A stretch of DNA of 64,000 nucleotides from an uncultured Lachnospiraceae bacterium (GTDB lineage Bacteria; Bacillota; Clostridia; Lachnospirales; Lachnospiraceae): contig CANRPO010000011.1 of NCBI GenBank assembly GCA_947632515.1, positions 1-64,000 on the forward strand, given 5' to 3'. The translations under genes were made by a program, and so were the position numbers. The notes beneath the pieces are model-generated. The model had not been told where the DNA came from, did no database searches, and saw only the letters and a list, made by a program, of their open reading frames with translations. Position 1 is the stretch's first letter. Each line of letters opens with the position of its first letter. Below, piece by piece: positions 16,795 to 26,957 of this stretch.

Positions 16795-18726
16795 CTATAT
16801 ATCCAGTTCCGCGTCCTGCGCATGGCGGTATATGAATTCCTTGCGCGGGGGCACTTCCGTTCCCATCAGAAGTTCCGTCATCTCCGACGCCATACGGGCG
16901 TCCTCGATCTCTACCAGTTTCAGAAGTCTCGTATCGGGGTCCAGCGTGGTCTCCCAGAGCTGCTGTGCGTCCATCTCACCCAGACCTTTATATCTCTGCA
17001 GGGTAAAAGGCCCTTTGTGCTTTTTGCGGTACTTCTCCAGCGCCTTGTCGTCGTAGAGATACTCCTCCTCCCCCTTTGACGGCATGGCCTTGTAGAGCGG
17101 GGGCATGGCGATATAGATGTGCCCCTCGTAGATCAGCTCCGGCATAAAGCGGTAGAACAGCGTCAAAAGCAGATTGGAGATGTGCGCTCCGTCCACATCC
17201 GCATCGGCCATAATGATGATCTTGTCGTAGCGCAGCTTGCTGATGTCGAAGTCGTTGCCGTACCCTTCCGAAAACCCGCAGCCGAAAGCGTTGATCATCG
17301 TCTTGATCTCGGCGTTGGCAAGGATCTTGTCGATGCTCGCCTTCTCCACATTCAGGATCTTGCCGCGGATCGGCAGGATCGCCTGAAACATACGGTTCCT
17401 TGCCATCTTGGCGCTGCCGCCCGCAGAGTCGCCCTCCACGATGAAGATCTCGCATTGCGAGGCATCCTTGGATTCACAGTTGGCCAGCTTGCCGTTGGAA
17501 TCGAAGGAAAACTTCTGCTTAGTCAGCATGTTGGTCTTGGCTTTCTCCTCGGTCTTGCGGATCTTCGCCGCTTTCTCCGCGCAGCCGATAATACTCTTTA
17601 ACGTATCCAGATTGCGGTCGAAGAATCTAACGATCTCGTCGCCCGTCACCTTGCTCACGATCTTGGCGGCGTCCTGATTGTCCAGTTTCGTCTTGGTCTG
17701 TCCCTCGAAACGGGGATCCGGGTGCTTGATGGACACCACCGCCGTCATGCCGTTTCGCACGTCCGCCCCCGTAAAATTGACGTCCTTCTCCTTCAGGATA
17801 TTCAGGCCTCTCGCATAAGTGTTGATCACATTGGTAAACATGGTCTTAAAACCCGTCAGGTGCGTGCCTCCCTCGGCGTTGTAGATATTGTTGCAAAAGC
17901 CGAGGACATTCTCATGGAACTCGTTCACATACTGAAAGGCGACCTCCACCGTGATCCCCTCGGACTCGCCCTTGTAGTAGATCACGTCGTGTATGGCCTC
18001 CTTGGATTTGTTCATATCCTTGATAAAACCCACAATCCCCTCGGGTTCGTGATATTCGATGTGTTCTGTCTCCCCGCCCCGCTTATCCTCGTAGATGATC
18101 GTCAGCTCAGGATTTAAGTACGCCGTCTCGTGCAGACGGCTCTTGACCTCGTCCTCCTTGAATCTGGTGCGGTCAAAGATCGTGTCGTCCGGCAGGAAAT
18201 TGATGGTCGTGCCCGTCTCCTTCGTCCTGCCGACCACCGGGAGCAGACCCTTCTCCAGTTCCAGCGTGGGAACGCCCCGCTCATAATGATCTTCATAAAT
18301 AAATCCGCCCGTCTTGACGGTCACATGCAGATGGGTGGACAGCGCGTTCACCACGGAGGAGCCGACGCCGTGCAGCCCGCCGCTGGTCTTGTAGGCGTCG
18401 TTGTCAAACTTGCCGCCCGCGTGGAGCGTGGTGAAGACAAGGCGCTCCGCGCTCATGCCCTTCTCGTGCATGCCGACGGGAATGCCCCGCCCGTTGTCCG
18501 ACACCGTGGCGGAACCGTCCGCCTCCAGCGTCACCCATATCGTGGAACAATACCCCGCCAGATGTTCGTCCACGGCGTTGTCCATGATCTCGTAGATCAG
18601 GTGATTCAGGCCTTTCGTGGACACGCTGCCGATGTACATGCCAGGTCTGACGCGGACAGCCTCAAGGCCCTCCAGAACGGTTATACTCGACGCATCGTAA
18701 TGATTTTCTGAATTTGTCTTTCCCAT
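16795..18726 (-). CDS. parE: Type II topoisomerase subunit B (topoisomerase IV ParE-like ATPase)
   Basis: The protein has 643 residues. The GHKL ATPase domain has Glu46/Asn50 (YEIMDNAVDE), Asp77 with the DNGRGIP loop, and SGGLHGVGSSVVNALS. The TOPRIM domain has EGDSAGGSA, PIRGKILNVEKA and the DADVDGAHI metal site. It lacks the long insert of some proteobacterial GyrB. The gap to the A-subunit gene is 27 nt. The B-then-A order without recF/gyr neighbours, and the A-subunit features, favour ParE. ATG 18726 follows GAGGG. Confidence 0.87.
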   Translation of the reverse strand: MGKTNSENHYDASSITVLEGLEAVRVRPGMYIGSVSTKGLNHLIYEIMDNAVDEHLAGYCSTIWVTLEADGSATVSDNGRGIPVGMHEKGMSAERLVFTTLHAGGKFDNDAYKTSGGLHGVGSSVVNALSTHLHVTVKTGGFIYEDHYERGVPTLELEKGLLPVVGRTKETGTTINFLPDDTIFDRTRFKEDEVKSRLHETAYLNPELTIIYEDKRGGETEHIEYHEPEGIVGFIKDMNKSKEAIHDVIYYKGESEGITVEVAFQYVNEFHENVLGFCNNIYNAEGGTHLTGFKTMFTNVINTYARGLNILKEKDVNFTGADVRNGMTAVVSIKHPDPRFEGQTKTKLDNQDAAKIVSKVTGDEIVRFFDRNLDTLKSIIGCAEKAAKIRKTEEKAKTNMLTKQKFSFDSNGKLANCESKDASQCEIFIVEGDSAGGSAKMARNRMFQAILPIRGKILNVEKASIDKILANAEIKTMINAFGCGFSEGYGNDFDISKLRYDKIIIMADADVDGAHISNLLLTLFYRFMPELIYEGHIYIAMPPLYKAMPSKGEEEYLYDDKALEKYRKKHKGPFTLQRYKGLGEMDAQQLWETTLDPDTRLLKLVEIEDARMASEMTELLMGTEVPPRKEFIYRHAQDAELDI

Positions 18727-18769
18727 GCAGTTTATCCCTCTGTTTGTGTCATATCGTTTTTCTTGTTGA

Positions 18770-20965
18770 TCATATATATTCTATCAATTCTTGGGGTAAA
18801 TACTTGTGGATCATCTCTTCAAGCTGCGCGGAGTCGATCGGCTTGGACAGATAATCCGCAAACCCTTCCTTCAGATACTCTTCCCTGGCGCCCACGATGG
18901 CATTCGCGGTAAGCGCGATGACCACGGGTTTATGCTGTATGTACTCTTCCATCTTCTGCAGATTGTGGAGCGTCTCGATACCGTCCATCTCCGGCATCAT
19001 GTGATCCAGCAGAATAATATCATAATGGTTTTCTTTTACTTTATCAAGGCACTCCTGCCCGCTCAGCGCGGAGTCGAACTGCACTTTCAGACGTTTTAAA
19101 AGGCCCTTTACGACCGTGATGTTCACGCGCGTGTCATCCACCGCGAGAATCCGTGCATTCGGCGCCACATAAGCCCTGCGCGCCTGTGTGTCCGGCAGCG
19201 CCACATCGTCGGCAGACTTCCTGTAATCTCCCAGCGGCTCCTCGCCGGCCACCTTCTGCGGAACAACGAAAGAGAATGTGCTCCCCTTGCCGTAGATACT
19301 CTCTACAGTCAGATTGCCGCCCATCATCTCCAGAAGACGTTTGGTGATGCTCAGTCCCAACCCTGTCCCCTCGATTGTCTTGTTTTTGCGCATATCCAGA
19401 CGCGTGAACGGGTCGAACAGAAGATACAGATCTTCCTCTTTGATCCCTATGCCGGTATCGGACACCGAAACCCACAGATTGATCGAACTGTCGTCATTTT
19501 TCACATAATCCACCTGCATAGTGACGGAACCCTCACGGGTGTATTTGACTGAATTAGTCAATAAATTGACGATGCACTGTTTGATGCGTTTCTCGTCACC
19601 GTGCAGCATTTTCGGCATCCCGGCGTCGGTCACGATCTTAAAGTTCAGGTTCTTTTCCTCCGCCCGCAGGGAGATCATATTCTCAATGTCCAAGAGCAGA
19701 TTCCCCATATTGTAATCCGCCTCCATCAGTTCCATCTTGCTGGACTCGATCTTGGACAGATCCAGAATATCGTTGATGATAGACAGCAGCACCTTGCTCG
19801 CACTGTAGATGTTCGTCGCGTACTCCTTGACGCTGCCAGATCCCGTCTCCCGCAGAATCATCTCGTTCATGCCGAGGATCGCGTTGATCGGCGTTCTGAT
19901 CTCATGCGACATACGCGCGAGGAAGGAGCTTTTCGCCTCATTGGCGCGCTCCGCCTCCTCCTTCAACTCGATCAGCTGTTTCGTGTACAGATAGTTGTCC
20001 GTCATGTCGGTGATGCGGTACAGAACGCCTGCCTTGCGTTTCTTGTCGTCAAAGATCTCACTCTGCTGCCACTCGTAGAAATGTTCCTGTATGATAAAGC
20101 CGTCCGCATGGGTGTCCATAAAGTGAAACACCTGATTGTCGACCATTTCCTTATTCTTCCAGTCTACATCCGGAAAGATCGTGCCGGCCTCGTGGTTTGC
20201 GTAGATCAATGCGCCCAGCTCGTCCACCACGAGGATCCCCTCCTTGATGTCGTCGAGCACCCTGTCCTTCGCGCGGTTCACCGCATCAAACAGCCTGTAG
20301 CGATACATGACAAAGACGAGAAAACATTCCGTGATCAGCATGGAAAACGGGTACGAGTCATAGTGGCCGAACGCCCCTGCGATCCGCAGCGCCCACATCA
20401 TAATGGGGACAATCGACGCGATAAAGATAAAAAGCAGTTCCGGCCGTTTCTCACCCTTGTGCTCCAACACGGACTGCACCATGATCAGCGCGATCAGGAT
20501 CCCCATCACCGTGACAGACACAGTCCACCAGCGGTAGAAAATCCCCGGCTCAAAGACTAACAGATAGATGCCGTCCTCTATCGTATAATCAATACTCCTA
20601 TAGTACAGCTTGTGATAATCCATCGTAAAGATTATGGACAGAATAAAAATATTGTTGACCGCATAGAAAGCCTTAATGAAACGAATGGCTTTCCCATGCA
20701 GGTGATTGCTGTACAGACAGGTAAAATAGAGAAAACTGAGCAGCCCCATCGTCGTGCCCACATACTCCATCTTGACCGCCGGACGCAATGCCTCCAGACT
20801 CTGACTTTGCAGTTCCAAAAAATATCCGGACACATCCAGGAAAGTAAACACCGTGCCCGCGAACAAGATCTTCTGCTGTTCTGACGGCTTCGCCCGATAC
20901 ACAAGCAGCATCAAAACAAATGCGACAACCGTCCCAACGCCGTGCAATGCAACAATTGCGTTCAT
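18770..20965 (-). CDS. Hybrid sensor histidine kinase with 7TM input and receiver domain
   Basis: In order, the 731-residue protein has seven hydrophobic helices (about 1-225, histidine-kinase 7TM type), a PAS-like region (235-325), a HisKA domain with the phospho-acceptor His354 in MSHEIRTPI, a HATPase domain (GTGLGLSITKRLLEMMGG), and a C-terminal receiver with phospho-acceptor Asp654 (ILLDHMMPEMDG). There is no response regulator with a DNA-binding output beside it, so the signal probably passes to an unlinked partner or phosphotransfer protein. A promoter lies just upstream at 21014-21042. The input signal is unknown. Confidence 0.93.
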   Translation of the reverse strand: MNAIVALHGVGTVVAFVLMLLVYRAKPSEQQKILFAGTVFTFLDVSGYFLELQSQSLEALRPAVKMEYVGTTMGLLSFLYFTCLYSNHLHGKAIRFIKAFYAVNNIFILSIIFTMDYHKLYYRSIDYTIEDGIYLLVFEPGIFYRWWTVSVTVMGILIALIMVQSVLEHKGEKRPELLFIFIASIVPIMMWALRIAGAFGHYDSYPFSMLITECFLVFVMYRYRLFDAVNRAKDRVLDDIKEGILVVDELGALIYANHEAGTIFPDVDWKNKEMVDNQVFHFMDTHADGFIIQEHFYEWQQSEIFDDKKRKAGVLYRITDMTDNYLYTKQLIELKEEAERANEAKSSFLARMSHEIRTPINAILGMNEMILRETGSGSVKEYATNIYSASKVLLSIINDILDLSKIESSKMELMEADYNMGNLLLDIENMISLRAEEKNLNFKIVTDAGMPKMLHGDEKRIKQCIVNLLTNSVKYTREGSVTMQVDYVKNDDSSINLWVSVSDTGIGIKEEDLYLLFDPFTRLDMRKNKTIEGTGLGLSITKRLLEMMGGNLTVESIYGKGSTFSFVVPQKVAGEEPLGDYRKSADDVALPDTQARRAYVAPNARILAVDDTRVNITVVKGLLKRLKVQFDSALSGQECLDKVKENHYDIILLDHMMPEMDGIETLHNLQKMEEYIQHKPVVIALTANAIVGAREEYLKEGFADYLSKPIDSAQLEEMIHKYLPQELIEYI

Positions 20966-21013
20966 GTCATAACCTCTTACATATCATTCCTGTCATTTTT
21001 GATATACTCAATT

Positions 21014-21042
21014 ATTATATCGAACAAACCGCCGCGAGACAA
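21014..21042 (-). promoter_or_regulatory. Promoter of the 7TM hybrid kinase gene
   Basis: Minus-strand TTGTCT (21042-21037), a 17-nt spacer and a perfect TATAAT (21019-21014) lie about 50 nt before the kinase start. Confidence 0.6.
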
Positions 21043-21072
21043 GATGAAATTGCAGGCGTTCTACCAGTCATT

Positions 21073-21828
21073 CTACCGATACCGCTCCGCCGCCTCGTAC
21101 AGATATTCCCGGCCTCTTTTGCCCGCTCTGTCCAGAATCCCCATGTATGTCAAAAGCGGCAGCACATCCCCCGCCAAGTCTCGATGTATACCCGCGGCCT
21201 GCGCAAACTCCTTCACCGTAAAGGCGTCCTCCAACGCATAGGGCACGAGCCGGAGAAAGTCTTCTGTCCGCTCGATCCGCACCTCGTCGAATAGCGCCAA
21301 CGGCATTCTGTCGTAGCGGCTCGATCCTCTCTTGCGGTTCCTGCTCCAGCCGTTTAGGAGCCTGTATTCGTCCATATCCACAAGAGGAAAGGCAAAGGAC
21401 AGATTCGGATGTCCAAGGTACTGTTTGATGCGATACAGTTCCGGGAACGCATGATACGCGCTGCCCGTCACTGGAGACTTGTGCCTTGGAGACAGCTCTC
21501 CCGAATCCTCGTCCATCCAGATGACCCACTTGCAGTGCGGGATCGGCAGCACCACCGTCACCGGATACAGCGGCAAAAAGGCCTCCAGTTTCGGACGGAG
21601 CCTGTTAAAATTGCCGTTCTGGATCTCGATGATCCGCTCTCCCGTATAGATGTCGGCGATATACCCCTCAATCGGCACCTCATGACAATCTTCGTTCGGC
21701 TCATAATACAATTTCATCACAGCGTGCACCGTCTTCTCCTGCAAAGTGCCGAAACCATGAGGATCATGCTGTTTCAAAAGTACCTTCAGTTTCGCCTGTT
21801 CAAAGGCGTCTCTATCCAAATTGTCCAA
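21073..21828 (-). CDS. Uncharacterised protein, possible PD-(D/E)XK nuclease-like domain with C-terminal winged helix
   Basis: The protein has 251 residues. Residues about 45-80 read GYIADIYTGERIIEIQNGNF, a beta-hairpin with Asp, Glu and a Glu-x-Gln pair that resembles the ExQ variant of the PD-(D/E)XK nuclease core; TVVLPIPHCKWVIWMDEDSG follows as the next strands. The C-terminal 60 residues (AFTVKEFAQAAGIHRDLAGD) look like a winged helix-turn-helix. I cannot name a confirmed function. A separate promoter (21874-21902) suggests it is a single-gene unit. The nuclease reading is inference from pattern only. Confidence 0.6.
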   Translation of the reverse strand: MDNLDRDAFEQAKLKVLLKQHDPHGFGTLQEKTVHAVMKLYYEPNEDCHEVPIEGYIADIYTGERIIEIQNGNFNRLRPKLEAFLPLYPVTVVLPIPHCKWVIWMDEDSGELSPRHKSPVTGSAYHAFPELYRIKQYLGHPNLSFAFPLVDMDEYRLLNGWSRNRKRGSSRYDRMPLALFDEVRIERTEDFLRLVPYALEDAFTVKEFAQAAGIHRDLAGDVLPLLTYMGILDRAGKRGREYLYEAAERYR

Positions 21829-21873
21829 TCCGTTTCCCCAATCCGTTCAGTTTCCGGTTACAAATCTATATTG

Positions 21874-21902
21874 ATTATAACAAATATCCTCTCTTCGAAC
21901 AA
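21874..21902 (-). promoter_or_regulatory. Promoter of the nuclease-like gene
   Basis: Minus-strand TTGTTC (21902-21897), a 17-nt spacer and a perfect TATAAT (21879-21874) lie about 45 nt before the start at 21828. Confidence 0.55.
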
Positions 21903-21947
21903 GTGTTTTGTTTTCAATGTAAAGTAAGAGGCGTAGACAGAACGGCA

Positions 21948-21978
21948 AAATGCGGTCGTGGCACCCTGTCACGACCGC
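21948..21978 (-). terminator. Terminator of the leuC-leuD-hypothetical run
   Basis: Minus-strand GCGGTCGTG (21978-21970) pairs perfectly with CACGACCGC (21960-21952) across a 9-nt loop, then ATTTTG follows. It lies just after the 22005-22697 gene. Confidence 0.75.
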
Positions 21979-22004
21979 TCGGACTACTTTGTTCTTTATC
22001 TTCG

Positions 22005-22697
22005 TTATAACTTCTTTACATTTCTGTCACCGTGCAGAATACGCTCCTGATCCGAGGCGCTGAGCGGCGTGATCCTGCCGGTTCGGTCATAGTAAGTCAA
22101 CAGCGTCGAATTTTTTGCCATTGTCTTGTGTCCGCTGTCCGTGACAAGATCAATCACACGCTCCACATCGCCTGAGCGAAGAAGTTTCTCGATCTCCGCG
22201 TCACGCTCGAACAGCCGTCCCGCATCCGTCTCAGGCAGTCCCTCCGTCTCCTCCGCTCCCGCATCCTGCAGCGTCTCCGCATCCGACGCCTCCGGCTCCT
22301 GTATCTGCGTATCATCCTGCGCCGTCGGGTCGTTCCATATCCTGTACAGAATATCCTTCACAGTGCCCACAAAGGCGGTGATCCACGATCTGACCGCGTC
22401 AAGGATCCCCTGCCCCGTCCGGCCAGCCTGCTCCTCGCCGGCATATCCTGCATTCGCGCTTTTCTGCGCGTTCCGGGACAGCTCCAGCCTGACGCCTCCC
22501 TGCATGACGGTACGGCCTGCCCCGGATTCAAGGTTCTCGGACTTCTCGGCCTCCTCAGCCCTGTCCTTCTCCGCCTCCTCCTTGGCCCGTTTGTAGGCCA
22601 GATCAAACTGTCCGCCATCGCCTGTCCTGTCCGCCGCATTGGGCATTTTCAATTGTGTGTGATCGTAATGATCGGCGCCGTTTATTCTATTTACCAT
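22005..22697 (-). CDS. Uncharacterised soluble protein downstream of leuD
   Basis: The 230-residue protein has a charged helical N-terminal part (about 30-60), an amphipathic or weakly hydrophobic helix ([17 protein letters not shown], about 110-126), an acidic low-complexity linker (128-165) and a conserved-looking C-terminus ([20 protein letters not shown]). I recognise no family. The start overlaps the leuD stop by 11 nt and lacks a good ribosome site, so translation may be coupled or begin later. It ends in a strong terminator, making it the last gene of the leuCD transcript. A role in leucine synthesis is not implied by the sequence. Confidence 0.65.
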   Translation of the reverse strand: MVNRINGADHYDHTQLKMPNAADRTGDGGQFDLAYKRAKEEAEKDRAEEAEKSENLESGAGRTVMQGGVRLELSRNAQKSANAGYAGEEQAGRTGQGILDAVRSWITAFVGTVKDILYRIWNDPTAQDDTQIQEPEASDAETLQDAGAEETEGLPETDAGRLFERDAEIEKLLRSGDVERVIDLVTDSGHKTMAKNSTLLTYYDRTGRITPLSASDQERILHGDRNVKKL

Positions 22698-23184
22698 GAT
22701 TGATATAGTTCACAAGCCCTTCCGCCGCGATGATCCTCTGCATGAACTCCGGGAATGCCTGCCCCTGATAGGTGGTCCCCTTCGTCACGTCGGTAATCAC
22801 GCCCGTATCAAAATTTACTTCCACCGTATCGCCTGCGTCAATTCCAGCCGCTGCCTCCGGGCACTCGATGATCGGCAGGCCGATGTTGATAGCGTTTCTG
22901 TAGAAAATTCTGGCGAACGTCTCCGCGATCACACAGCTTATGCCCGCCGCCTTGATGGCGATGGGCGCGTGTTCTCTGGATGAACCGCAGCCGAAATTCT
23001 TCGTCGCCACGATGATGTCGCCCTTTGACACTTTCCCGACAAACTCCTTGTCAATATCCTCCATACAGTGCGTCGCAAGCTCCGCAGGGTCGGAGGAGTT
23101 GAGATAACGTGCGGGAATGATCACATCCGTATCCACATTATCCCCATATTTAAAAACCGTTCCTTTTGCCGCTTTCATATCCAA
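22687..23184 (-). CDS. leuD: 3-isopropylmalate dehydratase small subunit
   Basis: The 165-residue protein has the short, archaeal/clostridial LeuD form, with [16 protein letters not shown] (13-28) and the aconitase swivel signature [18 protein letters not shown] (64-81). Together with LeuC it isomerises 2-isopropylmalate to 3-isopropylmalate in leucine synthesis. It follows leuC by about 100 nt on the same strand. Confidence 0.96.
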   Translation of the reverse strand: MDMKAAKGTVFKYGDNVDTDVIIPARYLNSSDPAELATHCMEDIDKEFVGKVSKGDIIVATKNFGCGSSREHAPIAIKAAGISCVIAETFARIFYRNAINIGLPIIECPEAAAGIDAGDTVEVNFDTGVITDVTKGTTYQGQAFPEFMQRIIAAEGLVNYINHGK

Positions 23185-23281
23185 ACATCCTCATTCTTTC
23201 TGTAAATTATGTTTACGCCGCCGTCGTCTCTATATCGGGGCGCTTTCCGCATATTTCATGCGCCCGAGCGCCGAAAACGGC

Positions 23282-24547
23282 CTACTTCAACCGGCACGGG
23301 CACGAAATCCGGCCTGCCACCGCGCTCGCCGCCGCCACCGCGGGACTCGCCAGATAGATCTCGGATTCCACATGGCCCATACGCCCCACAAAGTTACGGT
23401 TCGTGGTGGACACACAGCGCTCACCCTGCGCCAAAATCCCCATATAACCGCCCAGACACGGCCCGCATGTAGGCGTGCTGACCACCGCACCCGCCTCGAC
23501 AAAGGTCTTCAAAAGCCCTTCCTCCATGGCCTGCAGGTAGATTGCCTGCGTCGCCGGAATAACGATGCAGCGCATTCCCTTCGCCACGTGCCTTCCCTTT
23601 AACACCTTGGCGGCGATCCGCATATCATCGATACGCCCGTTGGTACAGGAACCGATCACCACCTGGTCGATCCTGATGTCCTCCTTGATTTCGTCGATGG
23701 TCTTGGTGTTCTCCGGCAAGTGCGGAAACGCGATCGTGGGACGCAGTTTGCCGAGATCGATCGTGTATTCCTCATCATAGACCGCATCCTCATCTGCCTC
23801 ATAGATGGTGTAGGGTTTATCAGAATGCTCCTTCATGTAAGCGATCGCCGTATCATCCACCGGGAAGATGCCGTTCTTACCGCCCGCCTCGATCGCCATG
23901 TTCGCGATGGTAAAGCGGTCGTCCATGGTGAGATTTTTCACGCCCTCTCCCGCAAATTCCATGGACTTGTAGAGCGCGCCGTCCACACCGATCATACCGA
24001 TGATATGCAGGATCACATCCTTGCCGCTCACCCACTCCGCAGGTTTCCCGATCAGATTAAATCTGATCGCCGCCGGCACCTTGAACCATGCCTTGCCCGT
24101 CGCCATACCGGCGGCCATATCCGTGCTGCCGACGCCTGTGGAAAACGCTCCCAGCGCGCCGTAGGTACATGTGTGGGAATCCGCGCCGATAATAACGTCG
24201 CCCGCCACCGTCAAACCCTTCTCCGGGAGCAGCGCGTGCTCGATTCCCATCTCGCCCACTTCAAAATAATTGGTGATCTTATTGCGATATGCAAACTCTC
24301 TGACACACTTGCAGTGTTCCGCAGATTTGATGTCCTTGTTGGGCACGAAGTGATCCGGCACGAGGGCGATCTTATCCCTGTCAAAGACGCCGTCCACCTT
24401 CATCTTCTCCATCTCCCTGATCGCTACCGGGCTGGTGATGTCATTGCCGAGCACCAGATCCAGATCCGCCTCGATCAACTGTCCCGCCTCCACTTTGTCC
24501 AGTCCCGCGTGTGCAGCAAGAATTTTCTGAGTCATTGTCATTCCCAT
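23282..24547 (-). CDS. leuC: 3-isopropylmalate dehydratase large subunit
   Basis: The 421-residue protein is of the homoaconitase/IPMI type. Cluster ligands are seen in [11 protein letters not shown] and TCGPCLGG, the three Cys that hold the [4Fe-4S] cluster, and [20 protein letters not shown] is the conserved substrate loop. It pairs with LeuD. Its ATG follows AGGAGGT at 24556-24561 with 8-nt spacing. A promoter lies at 24603-24631, so leuCD starts its own transcript with a short leader; no T-box or leader peptide was seen. Confidence 0.96.
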   Translation of the reverse strand: MGMTMTQKILAAHAGLDKVEAGQLIEADLDLVLGNDITSPVAIREMEKMKVDGVFDRDKIALVPDHFVPNKDIKSAEHCKCVREFAYRNKITNYFEVGEMGIEHALLPEKGLTVAGDVIIGADSHTCTYGALGAFSTGVGSTDMAAGMATGKAWFKVPAAIRFNLIGKPAEWVSGKDVILHIIGMIGVDGALYKSMEFAGEGVKNLTMDDRFTIANMAIEAGGKNGIFPVDDTAIAYMKEHSDKPYTIYEADEDAVYDEEYTIDLGKLRPTIAFPHLPENTKTIDEIKEDIRIDQVVIGSCTNGRIDDMRIAAKVLKGRHVAKGMRCIVIPATQAIYLQAMEEGLLKTFVEAGAVVSTPTCGPCLGGYMGILAQGERCVSTTNRNFVGRMGHVESEIYLASPAVAAASAVAGRISCPCRLK

Positions 24548-24602
24548 GACTTGTTACCTCCTGTCGTTGCGTTTGCCGTATTAGTATTTTCGTACGAATA
24601 TT

Positions 24603-24631
24603 ATTGTAGCATAGAATGTTTGTTATGGAAA
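24603..24631 (-). promoter_or_regulatory. Promoter of leuCD
   Basis: Minus-strand TTTCCA (24631-24626), a 17-nt spacer and TACAAT (24608-24603). The -35 is weak, the -10 good. Transcription would begin about 50 nt before leuC. Confidence 0.5.
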
Positions 24632-24814
24632 ATGTTTTTTGAAGGTTCCCTCTGATGCGCCATACGACAAAACAGCAGCCCGCGAATCTCACCGCAAGCC
24701 GCTGCATGTCTCATGTGAAATTTGGGTACGAATGCCATCGCGGCACAGAACACCTGATACAAGACTGCCCTGACATGAATATGGCAGCTGAGAAAACGGG
24801 TGAAGAGCTAAAAC

Positions 24815-25519
24815 TTATGCCAATTTCTGGATTCTCTCGCTGTGCTTTATGACCGTTTTTTTGATCACTTCTATATCCGTCTGCATAGACTCGATCTTGT
24901 TAACACCATTTTGGTATCTCTCATAAGTGGACGTGTAGCAGGACTCGATCGTCTGCAGGCGGGGAAGGACATTGTTTTCCAGCGTCAGTTCAATTTTTTT
25001 CACGGACTGCTCCAGATTTTCTACCGATTTCTCCAGTCTTCCTACCGACTGTTCCAGTTTTCCTACCTTCTGCTCTGTCTCCCGCTGCGACTGTTCCAGC
25101 TTTTTCACCGACTGTTCCAGTTTTCCTACCGTCTGTTCCGTCTTCCGCTGCGATTGTTCCAGCTTTTTCACCGACTCTTCCAGTTTTTCTACCTTCTGCT
25201 CTGTCTCCCGCTGCGACTGTTCCAGCTTTTTCACGGACTGTTCCAGTTTTTCCACCGACTGTTCCAGTTTTCCTACCGTCTGCTCTGTCTTAAGCTGCGA
25301 TTGTTCCAGTTTTTCCACCGACTCTTCCAGTTTTTCTACCTTCTGCTCTGTCTCCCGCTGCGACTGCTCCAGCTTTTCCACCGACTGTTCCAGTTTTTCC
25401 AGCCGTGGCAGGATACAGTTTTCCTGAGTTGCCTCAATCTTGTCCAATCGGTCGTTTACAGGCTTAAGCTTCGTATCCAGCATGTCTGATATGGCATGCA
25501 ACAATTCGTTATCCGGCAT
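24815..25519 (-). CDS. Repetitive coiled-coil protein (21-residue repeats)
   Basis: The 234-residue protein has a short N-terminal region (1-40), six repeats of a three-heptad unit of the form KLEQSVKKLEQSQRETEQKV (41-173), and a C-terminal 55 residues. The motif ENxxLPRL occurs on both sides of the repeats (33-40 and 181-188). It should form a long parallel coiled coil; no transmembrane segment, signal peptide or enzyme motif is seen. ATG 25519 is chosen because AAGGAGGT lies 7 nt upstream; the longer frame upstream has no ribosome site. The gene sits alone between leuC and ilvC. Function unknown; a tether or spacer is a guess. Confidence 0.75.
   Translation of the reverse strand: MPDNELLHAISDMLDTKLKPVNDRLDKIEATQENCILPRLEKLEQSVEKLEQSQRETEQKVEKLEESVEKLEQSQLKTEQTVGKLEQSVEKLEQSVKKLEQSQRETEQKVEKLEESVKKLEQSQRKTEQTVGKLEQSVKKLEQSQRETEQKVGKLEQSVGRLEKSVENLEQSVKKIELTLENNVLPRLQTIESCYTSTYERYQNGVNKIESMQTDIEVIKKTVIKHSERIQKLA
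24986..25399 (-). repeat. 63-bp tandem repeats inside the coiled-coil gene
   Basis: Six in-frame units of 63 bp (the third is 84 bp, with one extra heptad) share strongly similar DNA, with runs like CTGTTCCAGTTTTTC on the plus strand recurring about every 20-60 bases. Units alternate between the two types KLEQSV and KLEESV. Such DNA is prone to copy-number change by slippage, always in steps that keep the frame. Confidence 0.85.
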
Positions 25520-25553
25520 CTTTGCAACCTCCTTTCTACTGTATGGTAAACAA

Positions 25554-25583
25554 ATCATATCATGCAGTGTCCACAAATGTACA
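25554..25583 (-). promoter_or_regulatory. Candidate promoter of the coiled-coil gene
   Basis: Minus-strand TGTACA (25583-25578), an 18-nt spacer and TATGAT (25559-25554) lie about 35 nt before the start. Confidence 0.45.
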
Positions 25584-25767
25584 GCCAATTTTTTCTCCAA
25601 ACAATAGCCGCATAACATTTTGCACAATACAAAATCTTGTGGTATATTTGTCAAATATCCCCTTTTGGCCCTACATATTGAAATAGCCGTTTTGTAAACG
25701 ATATTTCGTCTCTATTTTTTCTACATGCATGAAAACACAAGTGAATCTGCCTGACGGATTGCGCTGT

Positions 25768-25817
25768 GAAAAAAGACAGCCCTTGGTCTCTCCTTCGACC
25801 AAATAGGCTGCCCTTTC
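25768..25817 (-). terminator. Terminator of the ilv operon (after ilvC)
   Basis: On the minus strand GGGCAGCC..TTGGTC (25813-25793) folds with GACCAA..GGGCTGTC (25787-25775), and six T follow. It is about 25 nt after the ilvC stop. Confidence 0.75.
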
Positions 25818-25839
25818 ATGTTCTTATATCATCTGCGGC

Positions 25840-26943
<1,104 letters not shown>

Positions 26944-26957
26944 TTAAGCGAGCCCGC

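Larger units (their letters stand above)
25520..25839 (-). other. Intergenic region between the coiled-coil gene and ilvC
   Basis: This 320-nt AT-rich stretch holds the ilvC terminator (25768-25817), a promoter candidate for the coiled-coil gene (25554-25583) and its ribosome site (25527-25534). A second TTGACA box occurs near 25650 on the minus strand with only a poor -10. No gene is supported in the rest. Confidence 0.6.

Noticed and set aside
14521..18726. DNA gyrase pair gyrB-gyrA
   Set aside because: The A subunit lacks a GyrA box and is short, and no dnaA, recF or dnaN gene is nearby; topoisomerase IV is more likely, though not certain.
24632..24814. Coding remnant between leuC and the coiled-coil gene
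   Set aside because: Short open frames exist on both strands but none has a ribosome site or a recognisable family.
24986..25399. Repeats as a CRISPR array
   Set aside because: The units are coding, in frame, contiguous and heptad-patterned, with no unique spacers and no cas gene near.
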